From the NCBI GenBank assembly GCA_035570275.1, contig DATMNI010000296.1, positions 1-15,474 on the forward strand: DNA of 15,474 nt, given 5' to 3'. Source of the stretch: DATMNI01 sp035570275 (GTDB taxonomy: Bacteria; Acidobacteriota; Terriglobia; Bryobacterales; Bryobacteraceae). A program made the translations under genes and the position numbers. The notes under the pieces are model-generated. The model was not told the DNA's origin. It made no database searches and worked only from the letters and a program-made list of their open reading frames with translations. Of this stretch, positions 7,779 to 13,973 are shown one piece after another (position 1 is the stretch's first letter; each line of letters opens with the position of its first letter).

Positions 7779-8858
7779 CCGCTGAATGCGCGCCGAGCCG
7801 CCCTTCGCAAAGGCGCGGACCAGGTCGACCGTGGCCATGGTGGTGTCGCCGGGGAACGTGGTCAGCAGAGCGCCGTGGGCCCAGCCCAACTTCACGGACT
7901 CCTCGGGCGATTCGTTGGTAAGCAGGCCGTAGAAAAATCCGGAGGCGTAGCCATCGCCGCCGCCGACGCGGTCGTAAACGTCCAGTTCCGCGGTGGGAGA
8001 CTGGTACGTCTGGCCGTTGATCCAGGCGACGGCGCCCCAACTGTGGCGGTTGGTGGAGTGCACTTCGCGAAGCGTGGTGGCGACCACCTTGACGTGGGGA
8101 TGCTTTCTGGTGACTTTCTCGATCATGCCGAAGAAAGCGCTGGGGTCGAGCTTGGACTTGGCGGCCACTTCCGGTCCGGGGATGCCCAGGCCCATCTGCA
8201 GATCCTCTTCGTTGCCCACCAGCACGTCCACGTTCTTCACGATGCGGTCGAGCACGGCGACGGCGCGCTGCTCGCCGCCGGAGATGTTCCAGAGTTTGGC
8301 GCGGTAGTTGAGGTCGAAGGAAGTCACCGCGCCCGCGGCCTTGGCGGCCTGCATGCCCTCCGTGATTACCTCGGCGGTGGTGGGCGAGAGCGCCGCGAAG
8401 ATGCCGCCGCTATGGAACCAGCGGACGCCGCCGGCGAAGATCGACTTCCAGTCGAAATCGCCGGGCTTGAGTTGGGCCGCGGCTTCGTTGGCGCGGTTAT
8501 AGAAGACCACGGGAGCACGCACGCCCAACCCCCGGTCGCTGTACACGGCGGCCATGTTGGGCCCGTTCACTCCGTTGTGGTGGAACTGCTTGTAGAAGGG
8601 CTTCACACCCATGGCGCGGACACGCTCGGCGATCAACGCGCCGATGGGGTAGTCCACCATGGCGCTTACGATGCCGGTCTTGAGACCGAAGCAATCCGAC
8701 AGGTTGGCGGCGCAGTTGAACTCGCCGCCGCTGACGTGGATTCTGCATTCGGTGGCTTTGCGGAAGGGAATAATGCCGGGATCCAGACGATGGACCAGCG
8801 CGCCCAGGGAGAGGAAATCCAGGGCGCCCTCCGGGAGGATATGCAGACCGTGACTCAT
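7776..8858 (-). CDS. kdgK: PfkB-family sugar kinase, probably 2-keto-3-deoxygluconate kinase
   Basis: This ribokinase-fold enzyme transfers phosphate from ATP to a sugar acid; KDG kinase makes 2-keto-3-deoxy-6-phosphogluconate for the lower Entner-Doudoroff route. The 360-residue product has the N-terminal substrate motif (VSGGEFNCAANLS, about 43-54), a mid-domain FDLNYRAKLW (181-190) typical of KdgK, and the PfkB signature DRVGGGDGYASGF with the catalytic base D302. The signature has GGGDG rather than the more common GAGD, as in KDG kinases. A Shine-Dalgarno GGAG lies about 7 bases before the ATG and is part of a duplicated segment. It is the last gene of a minus-strand cluster after gnd and a HAD phosphatase, 90 bp behind the latter. 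The family is secure; the exact substrate (KDG or a related sugar such as 5-dehydro-2-deoxygluconate) is inferred. Confidence 0.9.
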   Translation of the reverse strand: MSHGLHILPEGALDFLSLGALVHRLDPGIIPFRKATECRIHVSGGEFNCAANLSDCFGLKTGIVSAMVDYPIGALIAERVRAMGVKPFYKQFHHNGVNGPNMAAVYSDRGLGVRAPVVFYNRANEAAAQLKPGDFDWKSIFAGGVRWFHSGGIFAALSPTTAEVITEGMQAAKAAGAVTSFDLNYRAKLWNISGGEQRAVAVLDRIVKNVDVLVGNEEDLQMGLGIPGPEVAAKSKLDPSAFFGMIEKVTRKHPHVKVVATTLREVHSTNRHSWGAVAWINGQTYQSPTAELDVYDRVGGGDGYASGFFYGLLTNESPEESVKLGWAHGALLTTFPGDTTMATVDLVRAFAKGGSARIQR

Positions 8859-8863
8859 TTAAT

Positions 8864-8891
8864 TCTCCAAAGCAGCGAATCTCCAAAGCAG
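8864..8891 (-). repeat. duplicated 12-base segment carrying the kdgK Shine-Dalgarno
   Basis: tctccaaagcag occurs twice, at 8864-8875 and 8880-8891, with a 16-base period. On the minus strand each copy reads CTGCTTTGGAGA and carries a GGAG. The proximal one is well placed for kdgK; the distal one is about 23 bases from the ATG and probably too far to initiate there. Confidence 0.7.
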
Positions 8892-8920
8892 AATGACTAC
8901 AACAAGCTAACTGCGGCGCG

Positions 8921-8939
8921 CGCGACCCAGAGGGTCGCG
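8921..8939. terminator. strong GC hairpin between the HAD phosphatase and kdgK
   Basis: A perfect 8-base stem (cgcgaccc at 8921-8928, gggtcgcg at 8932-8939) with a 3-base loop lies just after the phosphatase stop. It lacks a U-run, so partial termination, transcript end protection or processing are all possible. If it acts, kdgK would be expressed differently from gnd and the phosphatase. Confidence 0.45.
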
Positions 8940-8948
8940 GCCACTGTC

Positions 8949-9578
8949 TTACAAGCAGATTTCGTAGTGCCGCAGGATTTCGTCCCAGCGGCCCTGCGCC
9001 TGCAGCAGCAGTTCCACGACTTCGCGCACGGCGCCCTGGCCTCCGGGGACCTGCGTCACATAGTGGGCGATGGCCTTCACCTCGGGACGGGCGTTGGCGG
9101 TGGCGATGGCCAGGCCGACGCGCCGCATCACCACCACGTCGGTGAAATCGTCCCCGATATAGGCCACCTGGCTGGGTTCAAGCCTGGCATCCGCCATGAT
9201 CTCCTGCAGGATGGGGATCTTTTCCGTGTGGCCCTGGTAGACGTATTTGAACTTGACCTGTTTGGCGCGCTCGGCGGTGGCCGGCGACTCGCGCCCGCTG
9301 ATCACGCCGGCCGCAATGCCGATGCGGTTGAGCCATTGCAGCGCGATGCCGTCCTGCGAATCGAAGCCCTTGGTTTCGGCCATGCTGCCGGCCATGCCCG
9401 CGGCGGTCCACCCATCGGGGGCGGGCACGTTGTAGAGCTTGCCATCGGTGAGGACGCCATCCACATCCATCAGCAGCAGCCGGATTTTGGAGGCCAGTTG
9501 AGTAACCGGTAGAGTGGCCGGTTGAGTGGCCAGTTGAGTAACCCTTTGAGTAACCGGTTGAGTAATATCGACGCTCAT
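8949..9578 (-). CDS. HAD phosphatase, KDO-8-phosphate phosphatase (KdsC) type, with repeat-built N-terminus
   Basis: This is a C0-type HAD hydrolase without a cap domain, closest in motifs to KdsC, which removes phosphate from 3-deoxy-D-manno-octulosonate 8-phosphate during lipopolysaccharide core synthesis. Motifs are motif I DVDGVLTDG (D38 nucleophile, D40), motif II SGR (S94), K120 as the likely motif III lysine, motif IV GDDFTDVVVMRRVG (D143, D144), and the KdsC-like tail YVTQVPGGQGAVREV. Against the usual family an insert of about 12-15 residues follows the first motif (PDGWTAAGMAGSMAET). Residues 6-29 are six tetrapeptides of TQPV/TQLA type encoded by a 12-bp tandem repeat. The start overlaps the gnd stop by ATGA, and no other start exists before the core, so this extension is real if the gene is translated. 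Because neighbours are gnd and kdgK rather than KDO genes, the true substrate may be another phosphorylated 2-keto-3-deoxy sugar acid. Confidence 0.88.
   Translation of the reverse strand: MSVDITQPVTQRVTQLATQPATLPVTQLASKIRLLLMDVDGVLTDGKLYNVPAPDGWTAAGMAGSMAETKGFDSQDGIALQWLNRIGIAAGVISGRESPATAERAKQVKFKYVYQGHTEKIPILQEIMADARLEPSQVAYIGDDFTDVVVMRRVGLAIATANARPEVKAIAHYVTQVPGGQGAVREVVELLLQAQGRWDEILRHYEICL
9494..9565 (-). repeat. six-copy 12-bp coding minisatellite
   Basis: Six consecutive 12-base units, consensus ccggttgagtaa on the + strand, run without spacers; they differ from the consensus at one to three positions each. On the coding strand each unit encodes four residues: TQPV, TQRV, TQLA, TQPA, TLPV, TQLA. 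As the unit is a multiple of three, copy-number change alters length only and keeps the frame. Confidence 0.9.
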
Positions 9579-11029
9579 GCCGTGTAAGTCCCGGACGACA
9601 CGTTGCCGCCCTTGCCGGTCCAGTTGGTATGGAAGAACTTGCCGCGCGGCTGGTCCACGCGTTCGTAGGTGTGGGCGCCGAAATAATCGCGCTGGGCCTG
9701 CAACAGGTTGGCGGGAAGCCGCTGGCTGCGATAGCCATCGAAGAAGGCCAGCGCGGTGGTGAAAGCCGGCGCCGGCACACCCGCCGTGACCGCGGTGGCG
9801 ATGGTATGGCGCCAGGACTTCTGGCAGCGATCGATCACGCCGTGGAAGTAATCGTCCAGCAGCAGGTTTCGCAGATCGGGGTTGGCGGCGAACGCCACCT
9901 TGATCTTATCCAGGAAGGCCGACCGGATGATGCAGCCGGCGCGCCACACCATGGCGATGGCGCCGTAGTTCAGGTTCCAGTGATATTCCCTGGCGGCCTC
10001 GCGCAGCAGCATGAAGCCCTGCGCGTAGGAAACAATCTTCGATGCCAGCAGCGCCTGGCGAATATCTTCCACGAAGACCGCCTTGTCACCCTGGAACTGG
10101 AACTGCGGCGCGCGGAGGATCCGGGCAGCCGCCACGCGCTCGTCCTTCAAGGCGCTGAGGCAGCGGGCGTACACGGCTTCGCCGATCAACGTGAGCGGCA
10201 TGCCCAGGTCCAGCGAGCTGACGCTGGTCCACTTGCCGGTGCCCTTTTGACCGGCGGTGTCCAGAATCTTGTCGACCGTATACTCGCCTTTTTCGTCTTT
10301 GTAGCCAAGAATGTCGCGCGTGATCTCGATCAGGTAGCTGTCGAGCTCGCCCTTGTTCCACTCCGTGAGGACGTCGTGCATTTCCTGGTTGGACATTCCC
10401 AACCCTTCCTTCATGAGCTGGTAGGCCTCGCAAATGAGCTGCATGTCGCCATATTCGATGCCGTTGTGGACCATTTTCACGTAGTGGCCGGCGCCGTCTT
10501 CGCCCATCCAATCGCAGCAGGGTTCGCCGGCGGGTGTCTTGGCGCAGATGGCCTGGAAAATCTCCTTCACCAGCGGCCAGGCCGCCACGCTGCCGCCGGG
10601 CATCATGGAGGGACCGAAGCGCGCGCCTTCTTCGCCGCCGGAGACGCCGGTGCCGACGAACAGCATGCCCTTGCTCTCCAGGTATTTGGTGCGGCGGATA
10701 GTGTCCGGGAAGTGCGAGTTGCCGCCATCGATGATGAGGTCGCCCGGCTCCAGGTGGGGCAGCACCATCTCAATGAAATCGTCCACCGCCTGGCCGGCTT
10801 TCACCATCAGCATGATTTTGCGGGGCCGTTTCAGCAGGCGCGCCATTTCTTCGACGGAATGAGCGCCGATGATGTTGGTACCCTTGGCGGCTTCGTTCAG
10901 AAACTCATCGACCTTGGATACGGTCCGGTTATAGGCGACCACGATGTAGCCGTGGTCGTTCATGTTCATAATCAGGTTCTGGCCCATGACTGCCAGACCG
11001 ATTAGCGCGATGTCTGCCGTTTGTTCCAT
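9575..11029 (-). CDS. gnd: 6-phosphogluconate dehydrogenase, decarboxylating
   Basis: The enzyme oxidises 6-phosphogluconate to ribulose 5-phosphate and CO2 with NADP in the oxidative pentose phosphate pathway; it is a cytoplasmic dimer. The 484-residue length is that of the long (E. coli-like) form. Visible motifs are the dinucleotide site GLAVMG (11-16) with NRT (34-36), which selects NADP; the substrate block GTGVSGGEEGARFGPSMMPGG-like (127-147); and the catalytic block GHYVKMVHNGIEYGD with K185, H188, N189 and E192. The C-terminal tail (ERVDQPRGKFFHTNW) that reaches into the partner subunit is present. A Shine-Dalgarno AGGAG lies about 8 bases before the ATG. The stop overlaps the start of the HAD phosphatase by four bases, so translation is probably coupled. 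It is the first gene of the minus-strand cluster; its promoter should lie in the AT-richer stretch near 11150-11175. Confidence 0.97.
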   Translation of the reverse strand: MEQTADIALIGLAVMGQNLIMNMNDHGYIVVAYNRTVSKVDEFLNEAAKGTNIIGAHSVEEMARLLKRPRKIMLMVKAGQAVDDFIEMVLPHLEPGDLIIDGGNSHFPDTIRRTKYLESKGMLFVGTGVSGGEEGARFGPSMMPGGSVAAWPLVKEIFQAICAKTPAGEPCCDWMGEDGAGHYVKMVHNGIEYGDMQLICEAYQLMKEGLGMSNQEMHDVLTEWNKGELDSYLIEITRDILGYKDEKGEYTVDKILDTAGQKGTGKWTSVSSLDLGMPLTLIGEAVYARCLSALKDERVAAARILRAPQFQFQGDKAVFVEDIRQALLASKIVSYAQGFMLLREAAREYHWNLNYGAIAMVWRAGCIIRSAFLDKIKVAFAANPDLRNLLLDDYFHGVIDRCQKSWRHTIATAVTAGVPAPAFTTALAFFDGYRSQRLPANLLQAQRDYFGAHTYERVDQPRGKFFHTNWTGKGGNVSSGTYTA

Positions 11030-11533
11030 GATCTTGCTCCTAGCGGATGGCGCCCAGCCGTACCAGACCTTCCGCCGGAGACCAAGGGCAACACGGGCGG
11101 AGAGGTCCGGCGGACGGCCGGATTACAGGAAATCTCGACTATTCCAGATGACAATCTCTTTTATAACATGCGGCTCACGGGCGTTCAAACCGTCCGCGAG
11201 GCGGATTGGGAGCAGGACTCCGGGGCGTTGCGGCGGATCGGGGCTGGCGGCGGGATCGACCAGGCCCTCCCAAAGAGTCAGCGGCGCATCATCGGGCTGG
11301 CGGGCAGGGCAACTTGAAAGAACGAAGCCGGGAGGCCGGCTCCGATCAGCGGCGGGTTGGGAGGGTGTGGAACGCGGTTGGTCTTCATCTACTAGTGATA
11401 GCAGGCTGGGGGCTGGAGTCTGCGATCGGGGACTGTAAGTGGTAGGGGGATTGGGAGAATATTTTGAAAAATCGTGAACTGCGCAGGGGGCGAGGTTCCA
11501 TCCGGGGTAGTGGCGAGCGCATCAGAGGGCAGG

Positions 11534-11603
11534 ATTTCACGCAAATGCACAAGAAAAGGCAAGATTTCACGCCAAGCCGCGAAGCCGCAAAGTAGCCGCG
11601 AAG
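11534..11603 (+). repeat. degenerate CGCAAAG/GCCGCGAAG-type repeat before the GxxExxY remnant
   Basis: atttcacgc occurs at 11534-11542 and 11564-11572, 30 bases apart. agccgc(g/a)aag occurs three times at 11575-11584, 11583-11592 and 11594-11603. Short purine-rich repeats of this style are, from memory, often found directly upstream of GxxExxY-family genes, which agrees with the remnant that follows. Confidence 0.5.
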
Positions 11604-11608
11604 GAAGA

Positions 11609-11684
11609 GAGATAATCGAAGGCAACGTGACCGGGAATCCACTGGCGAAACAGATTGTGGATGCGGCTTTTCGAGTCCATACCC
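11609..11684 (+). pseudogene. N-terminal remnant of a GxxExxY-family protein
   Basis: The frame reads EIIEGNVTGNPLAKQI followed by VDAAFRVHT, which fits the first helix of GxxExxY proteins (typically ..IVDAAFKVHTxLGPGLLESVYE). These are small PD-(D/E)XK-related proteins of unknown role. Homology stops abruptly after VHT at about 11683, exactly where the opposite-strand kinase remnant begins; the LGPGLLESVYE block and everything after it are missing. The frame continues for about 28 codons of unrelated sequence to 11767. The original start codon is not obvious. I call this a broken gene; the match is short (about 20 residues), so confidence is moderate. Confidence 0.55.
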
Positions 11685-11869
11685 CATGCCGCCCTCACCC
11701 AGCTTGGAGACGATGCGATAGTGGCCAATGGAGGACTGTGGGCTCATCGTGCCTCGTCATGGAATAGTATCATCTTCGGATCGACCGGAGGCCGCGAGGC
11801 TTGGGGCAGGGCGGCGATGTGGGCGGAACGGGGGGCGAAGTGCTTTTTTTGGACGGTAGCCTACAAGAA

Positions 11870-11918
11870 GGCGGATTGCCAATCCGCCGCAGGTTAACAA
11901 CCTGCCCCGCAACCTGCC
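11870..11918. repeat. two adjacent perfect hairpins upstream of the phosphoesterase
   Basis: First stem: ggcggatt (11870-11877) with aatccgcc (11881-11888), loop gcc. Second stem, directly abutting: gcaggtt (11889-11895) with aacctgc (11899-11905), loop aac. A further aacctgcc follows at 11911-11918, an exact copy of 11899-11906. Head-to-tail small hairpins with 3-base loops like these resemble dispersed intergenic palindrome families rather than a terminator, because no T-run follows. Confidence 0.7.
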
Positions 11919-11987
11919 TGGTGCGGATTCGCCCGCCATCTCAGATGCCACCGCAACTACGGCTGGCGTGGCGGTTTTATCTGAGCG

Positions 11988-13949
11988 ATGCAGCCGAATC
12001 GGATTCTCCGCGCCGGCCTCGCCCTGTTGCCGGTCATTCTGGCGGCGTTCCTGATCGCAGGCCGGGCGCCCACTCAGGCTACGCCGCCGCCGGCCGCTCC
12101 GCCCGGCCTCGAAAAGATCCAGCATTTCGTCTTCATCATGCAGGAAAATCGCAGCTTCGATCACTACTTCGGGACGTACCCCGGCGCTGAAGGCCTGCCT
12201 CCGGGTGTTTGCGTACGCAATCCCGCCGGTGGCCCGTGTGTGGCGCCCTCTCACGACACCCAACTGGTCAACCAGGGCGGAGCGCACAATTGGGCCAACG
12301 CGCTGAACTGCATCGACGGCGGGCTCATGGACGGTTTTATCGCCGGGTCGACGCAAAAGCCCGGGGATGTGATGGGATGGCACGACTATCGGGAGCTTTC
12401 CAACTACTGGAACTACGCCAGCCTCTACGTCCTGCAGGACCGGCTCTTTGAATCGATCACTTCCTACAGCCTGCCGGCCCACCTGTACATGCTGGCGGCG
12501 CAGAGCGGCGGATACATCGGTACCGGCCAGCCCCAACCGCTGTCTTACGCTTTTGCCGAGATCACGCAACTTCTGGGCGGCGGCAAGATCGACTGGAGAT
12601 ACTACGTGAACCGCGGCAAGACCGCGGGCGCCGCCGATGGGGGAGTAGCCAACGTGGATTCGGACGAAACCACCTACACCTTCTGGAATCCCTTGCCTGC
12701 ATTTCCAGCGGTCAAGAACGACCCCACCCAGTTTGGCCGCCTCACCAATGCAACGCAGTTCTACACCGATGCGCAGAACGGCAAACTGCCGCAAGTGAGC
12801 TGGATCATTCCCAACAGCGACCTGAGCGAACACCCGCCCGGCAGCATCGCCACGGGTATGAATTACGTCACCGGCCTGGTGAATGCGGTCATGAATTCCC
12901 CGGAGTGGAACTCCACCGCGATCTTTATCGCCTGGGACGATTGGGGCGGATTCTACGATCACGTGGTTCCACCCAAAGTGGATCAATACGGGCTGGGCAT
13001 TCGGGTTCCCGGCCTGGTGATCAGCCCCTACGCGCGGCAGGGCTACGTCGATCATAAGACCTATTCCTTCGAATCCTGGCTCAAGATTGTCGAGGAGCGC
13101 TTCGGCGTGATGCCCATGACGGGCCGCGACAACACTGCCAACGATATGACCGACGCCTTCGATTTCACCGAACAGCCGCGGCCGCTGATGTTGATGAACG
13201 TTGCCGGCTCAGCCTATCCGCCTACGCCGCAGAGCCTGGCGCACCCCGCGGGGACATTGGTTGCCACCAATTCGACCTACGGCACCTACGCGCTGGCGCC
13301 CGAAACCATCGCATCGATTTATGGTTCGGGTCTGGCGGCAGAGCCGCTGCAGGCTCAATCGCAACCGCTGCCGACAACTCTGGGAGCGGTCACGGTCACA
13401 CTGAAAGACGCCAATGGGGGCGTGTTTCCGGCGCCGCTCTTTTACGTCTCGCCGAATCAGGTGAACTGGCTCGTCCCCAAGGGCGCGGCCAGCGGGGCGG
13501 CGACGGCCACCCTGGCTAACGGAAACGCGACATTTACAGGCACGGCTATGATCGCATCCATGGCGCCGGGACTTTACACCGCGAACCAGACCGGACAAGG
13601 GCCCGTCGCGGCCCAGGCGACCAACGGCCAGACCTACTCCAATACCTTTCAATGCAGCTCCGCTGGCAATTGCACGCTGACTCCGATCGACGTCACCTCT
13701 CAGCCATTTGTGATCCTGTATGGAACCGGAATCCGCGGCACGGCCCCCGGGTCAAATCAGGCAAACGTCAGCGTCAAGATCGGCAACATCGACGCTCCGG
13801 TGACCTTTGCCGGCGCGCAGGGCGGATTCGCCGGGCTGGACCAGGTGAATGTGGCTCTGCCAACCGCGTTAAAAGGGCGCGGCCAGCTTGTGGTGACCGT
13901 TACGGTGAATGGCCAGGCCAGCAATATGGGGCAGTTGCTGTTTCAATAG
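11988..13949 (+). CDS. secreted phospholipase C/acid phosphatase-type phosphoesterase with Solibacter-type C-terminal domain
   Basis: The 653-residue product starts with a signal peptide (MQPNRILRAG, then a hydrophobic core, cleavage near PTQA at about 31). Residues about 41-405 are a phosphoesterase domain of the PLC/acid phosphatase family (PF04185): the metal/nucleophile region MQENRSFDHYFGT (E53, N54), SYSLPAHLYMLAAQSG, SEHPPGS and AWDDWGGFYDHVVPP (D317, D318, D324, H325). Members hydrolyse phospholipids or phosphomonoesters outside the cytoplasm. Residues about 425-653 are a TIGR03437-like domain (IASIYGSGLA, LPTTLG, APLFYVSPNQVNWLVP, FVILYGTGI, GGFAGLDQVNVALP); a pair of cysteines in FQCSSAGNC may form a disulfide. 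The gene stands alone: debris lies upstream and a convergent gene 24 bp downstream. Substrate is not determinable; a phosphate-scavenging role is a guess. Confidence 0.92.
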   Translation: MQPNRILRAGLALLPVILAAFLIAGRAPTQATPPPAAPPGLEKIQHFVFIMQENRSFDHYFGTYPGAEGLPPGVCVRNPAGGPCVAPSHDTQLVNQGGAHNWANALNCIDGGLMDGFIAGSTQKPGDVMGWHDYRELSNYWNYASLYVLQDRLFESITSYSLPAHLYMLAAQSGGYIGTGQPQPLSYAFAEITQLLGGGKIDWRYYVNRGKTAGAADGGVANVDSDETTYTFWNPLPAFPAVKNDPTQFGRLTNATQFYTDAQNGKLPQVSWIIPNSDLSEHPPGSIATGMNYVTGLVNAVMNSPEWNSTAIFIAWDDWGGFYDHVVPPKVDQYGLGIRVPGLVISPYARQGYVDHKTYSFESWLKIVEERFGVMPMTGRDNTANDMTDAFDFTEQPRPLMLMNVAGSAYPPTPQSLAHPAGTLVATNSTYGTYALAPETIASIYGSGLAAEPLQAQSQPLPTTLGAVTVTLKDANGGVFPAPLFYVSPNQVNWLVPKGAASGAATATLANGNATFTGTAMIASMAPGLYTANQTGQGPVAAQATNGQTYSNTFQCSSAGNCTLTPIDVTSQPFVILYGTGIRGTAPGSNQANVSVKIGNIDAPVTFAGAQGGFAGLDQVNVALPTALKGRGQLVVTVTVNGQASNMGQLLFQ

Positions 13950-13973
13950 AAGACCAGTGAAATCGGTCCGCCG

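Larger units (their letters stand above)
11385..11747 (-). pseudogene. truncated Ser/Thr protein kinase: N-terminus only
   Basis: The ORF starts with SSIGHYRIVSKLGEGGMG, the beginning of a PknB-type Ser/Thr kinase domain including the glycine-rich ATP loop (GEGGMG). The match ends at about 11682. The following residues (YGLEKPHPQ...) are unrelated and come from antisense reading of the GxxExxY remnant and repeat. The VAIK lysine, HRD and DFG motifs are absent, so it cannot be a kinase. It keeps a start codon with GAGG about 6 bases upstream, and a TGATACTAT extended -10-like sequence lies further upstream near 11764-11772, so a 120-residue product could still be made. The same kind of kinase often carries a PD40 propeller C-terminus, as in the gene at 13974-15474, and could be its paralogue. 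Confidence 0.65.
11030..11987. other. long intergenic region with gene remnants and repeats
   Basis: No intact gene is recognised in about 960 bp. From 11030 to about 11470 I see nothing beyond a presumed gnd promoter area (AT-rich pocket 11150-11172) and an ORF of 98 codons (11021-11317, +) without recognisable motifs. From 11530 on there is a degenerate repeat, a GxxExxY N-terminus remnant, a Ser/Thr kinase N-terminus remnant on the other strand and two tandem hairpins. The composition and debris suggest an old insertion/deletion site between two conserved blocks. Confidence 0.7.

Noticed and set aside
7875..9512. 545-codon ORF on + opposite kdgK and the phosphatase
   Set aside because: It is antisense to two genes with clear family motifs, crosses their gap, is rich in His/Gly/Ala/Val/Asp as expected of a high-GC shadow frame, and has no recognisable domain.
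9494..9565. Possible CRISPR array
   Set aside because: The 12-bp units are contiguous, without spacers, and lie in frame within a coding gene.
9629..11005. 458-codon ORF on + opposite gnd
   Set aside because: It mirrors the whole of a highly conserved gene, has no motif of its own and typical antisense composition.
11021..11317. 98-codon ORF on + upstream of gnd
   Set aside because: Starts over the gnd start, no Shine-Dalgarno sequence, no family resemblance; not enough to call a gene.
11655..11897. 80-codon ORF on + ending in KKADCQSAAG
   Set aside because: It reads through the antisense of the kinase remnant and into the hairpin repeat; the ending is simply translated palindrome sequence.
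11757..13055. 432-codon ORF on - opposite the phosphoesterase
   Set aside because: Antisense to the conserved catalytic domain, no recognised motif; high-GC artefact.
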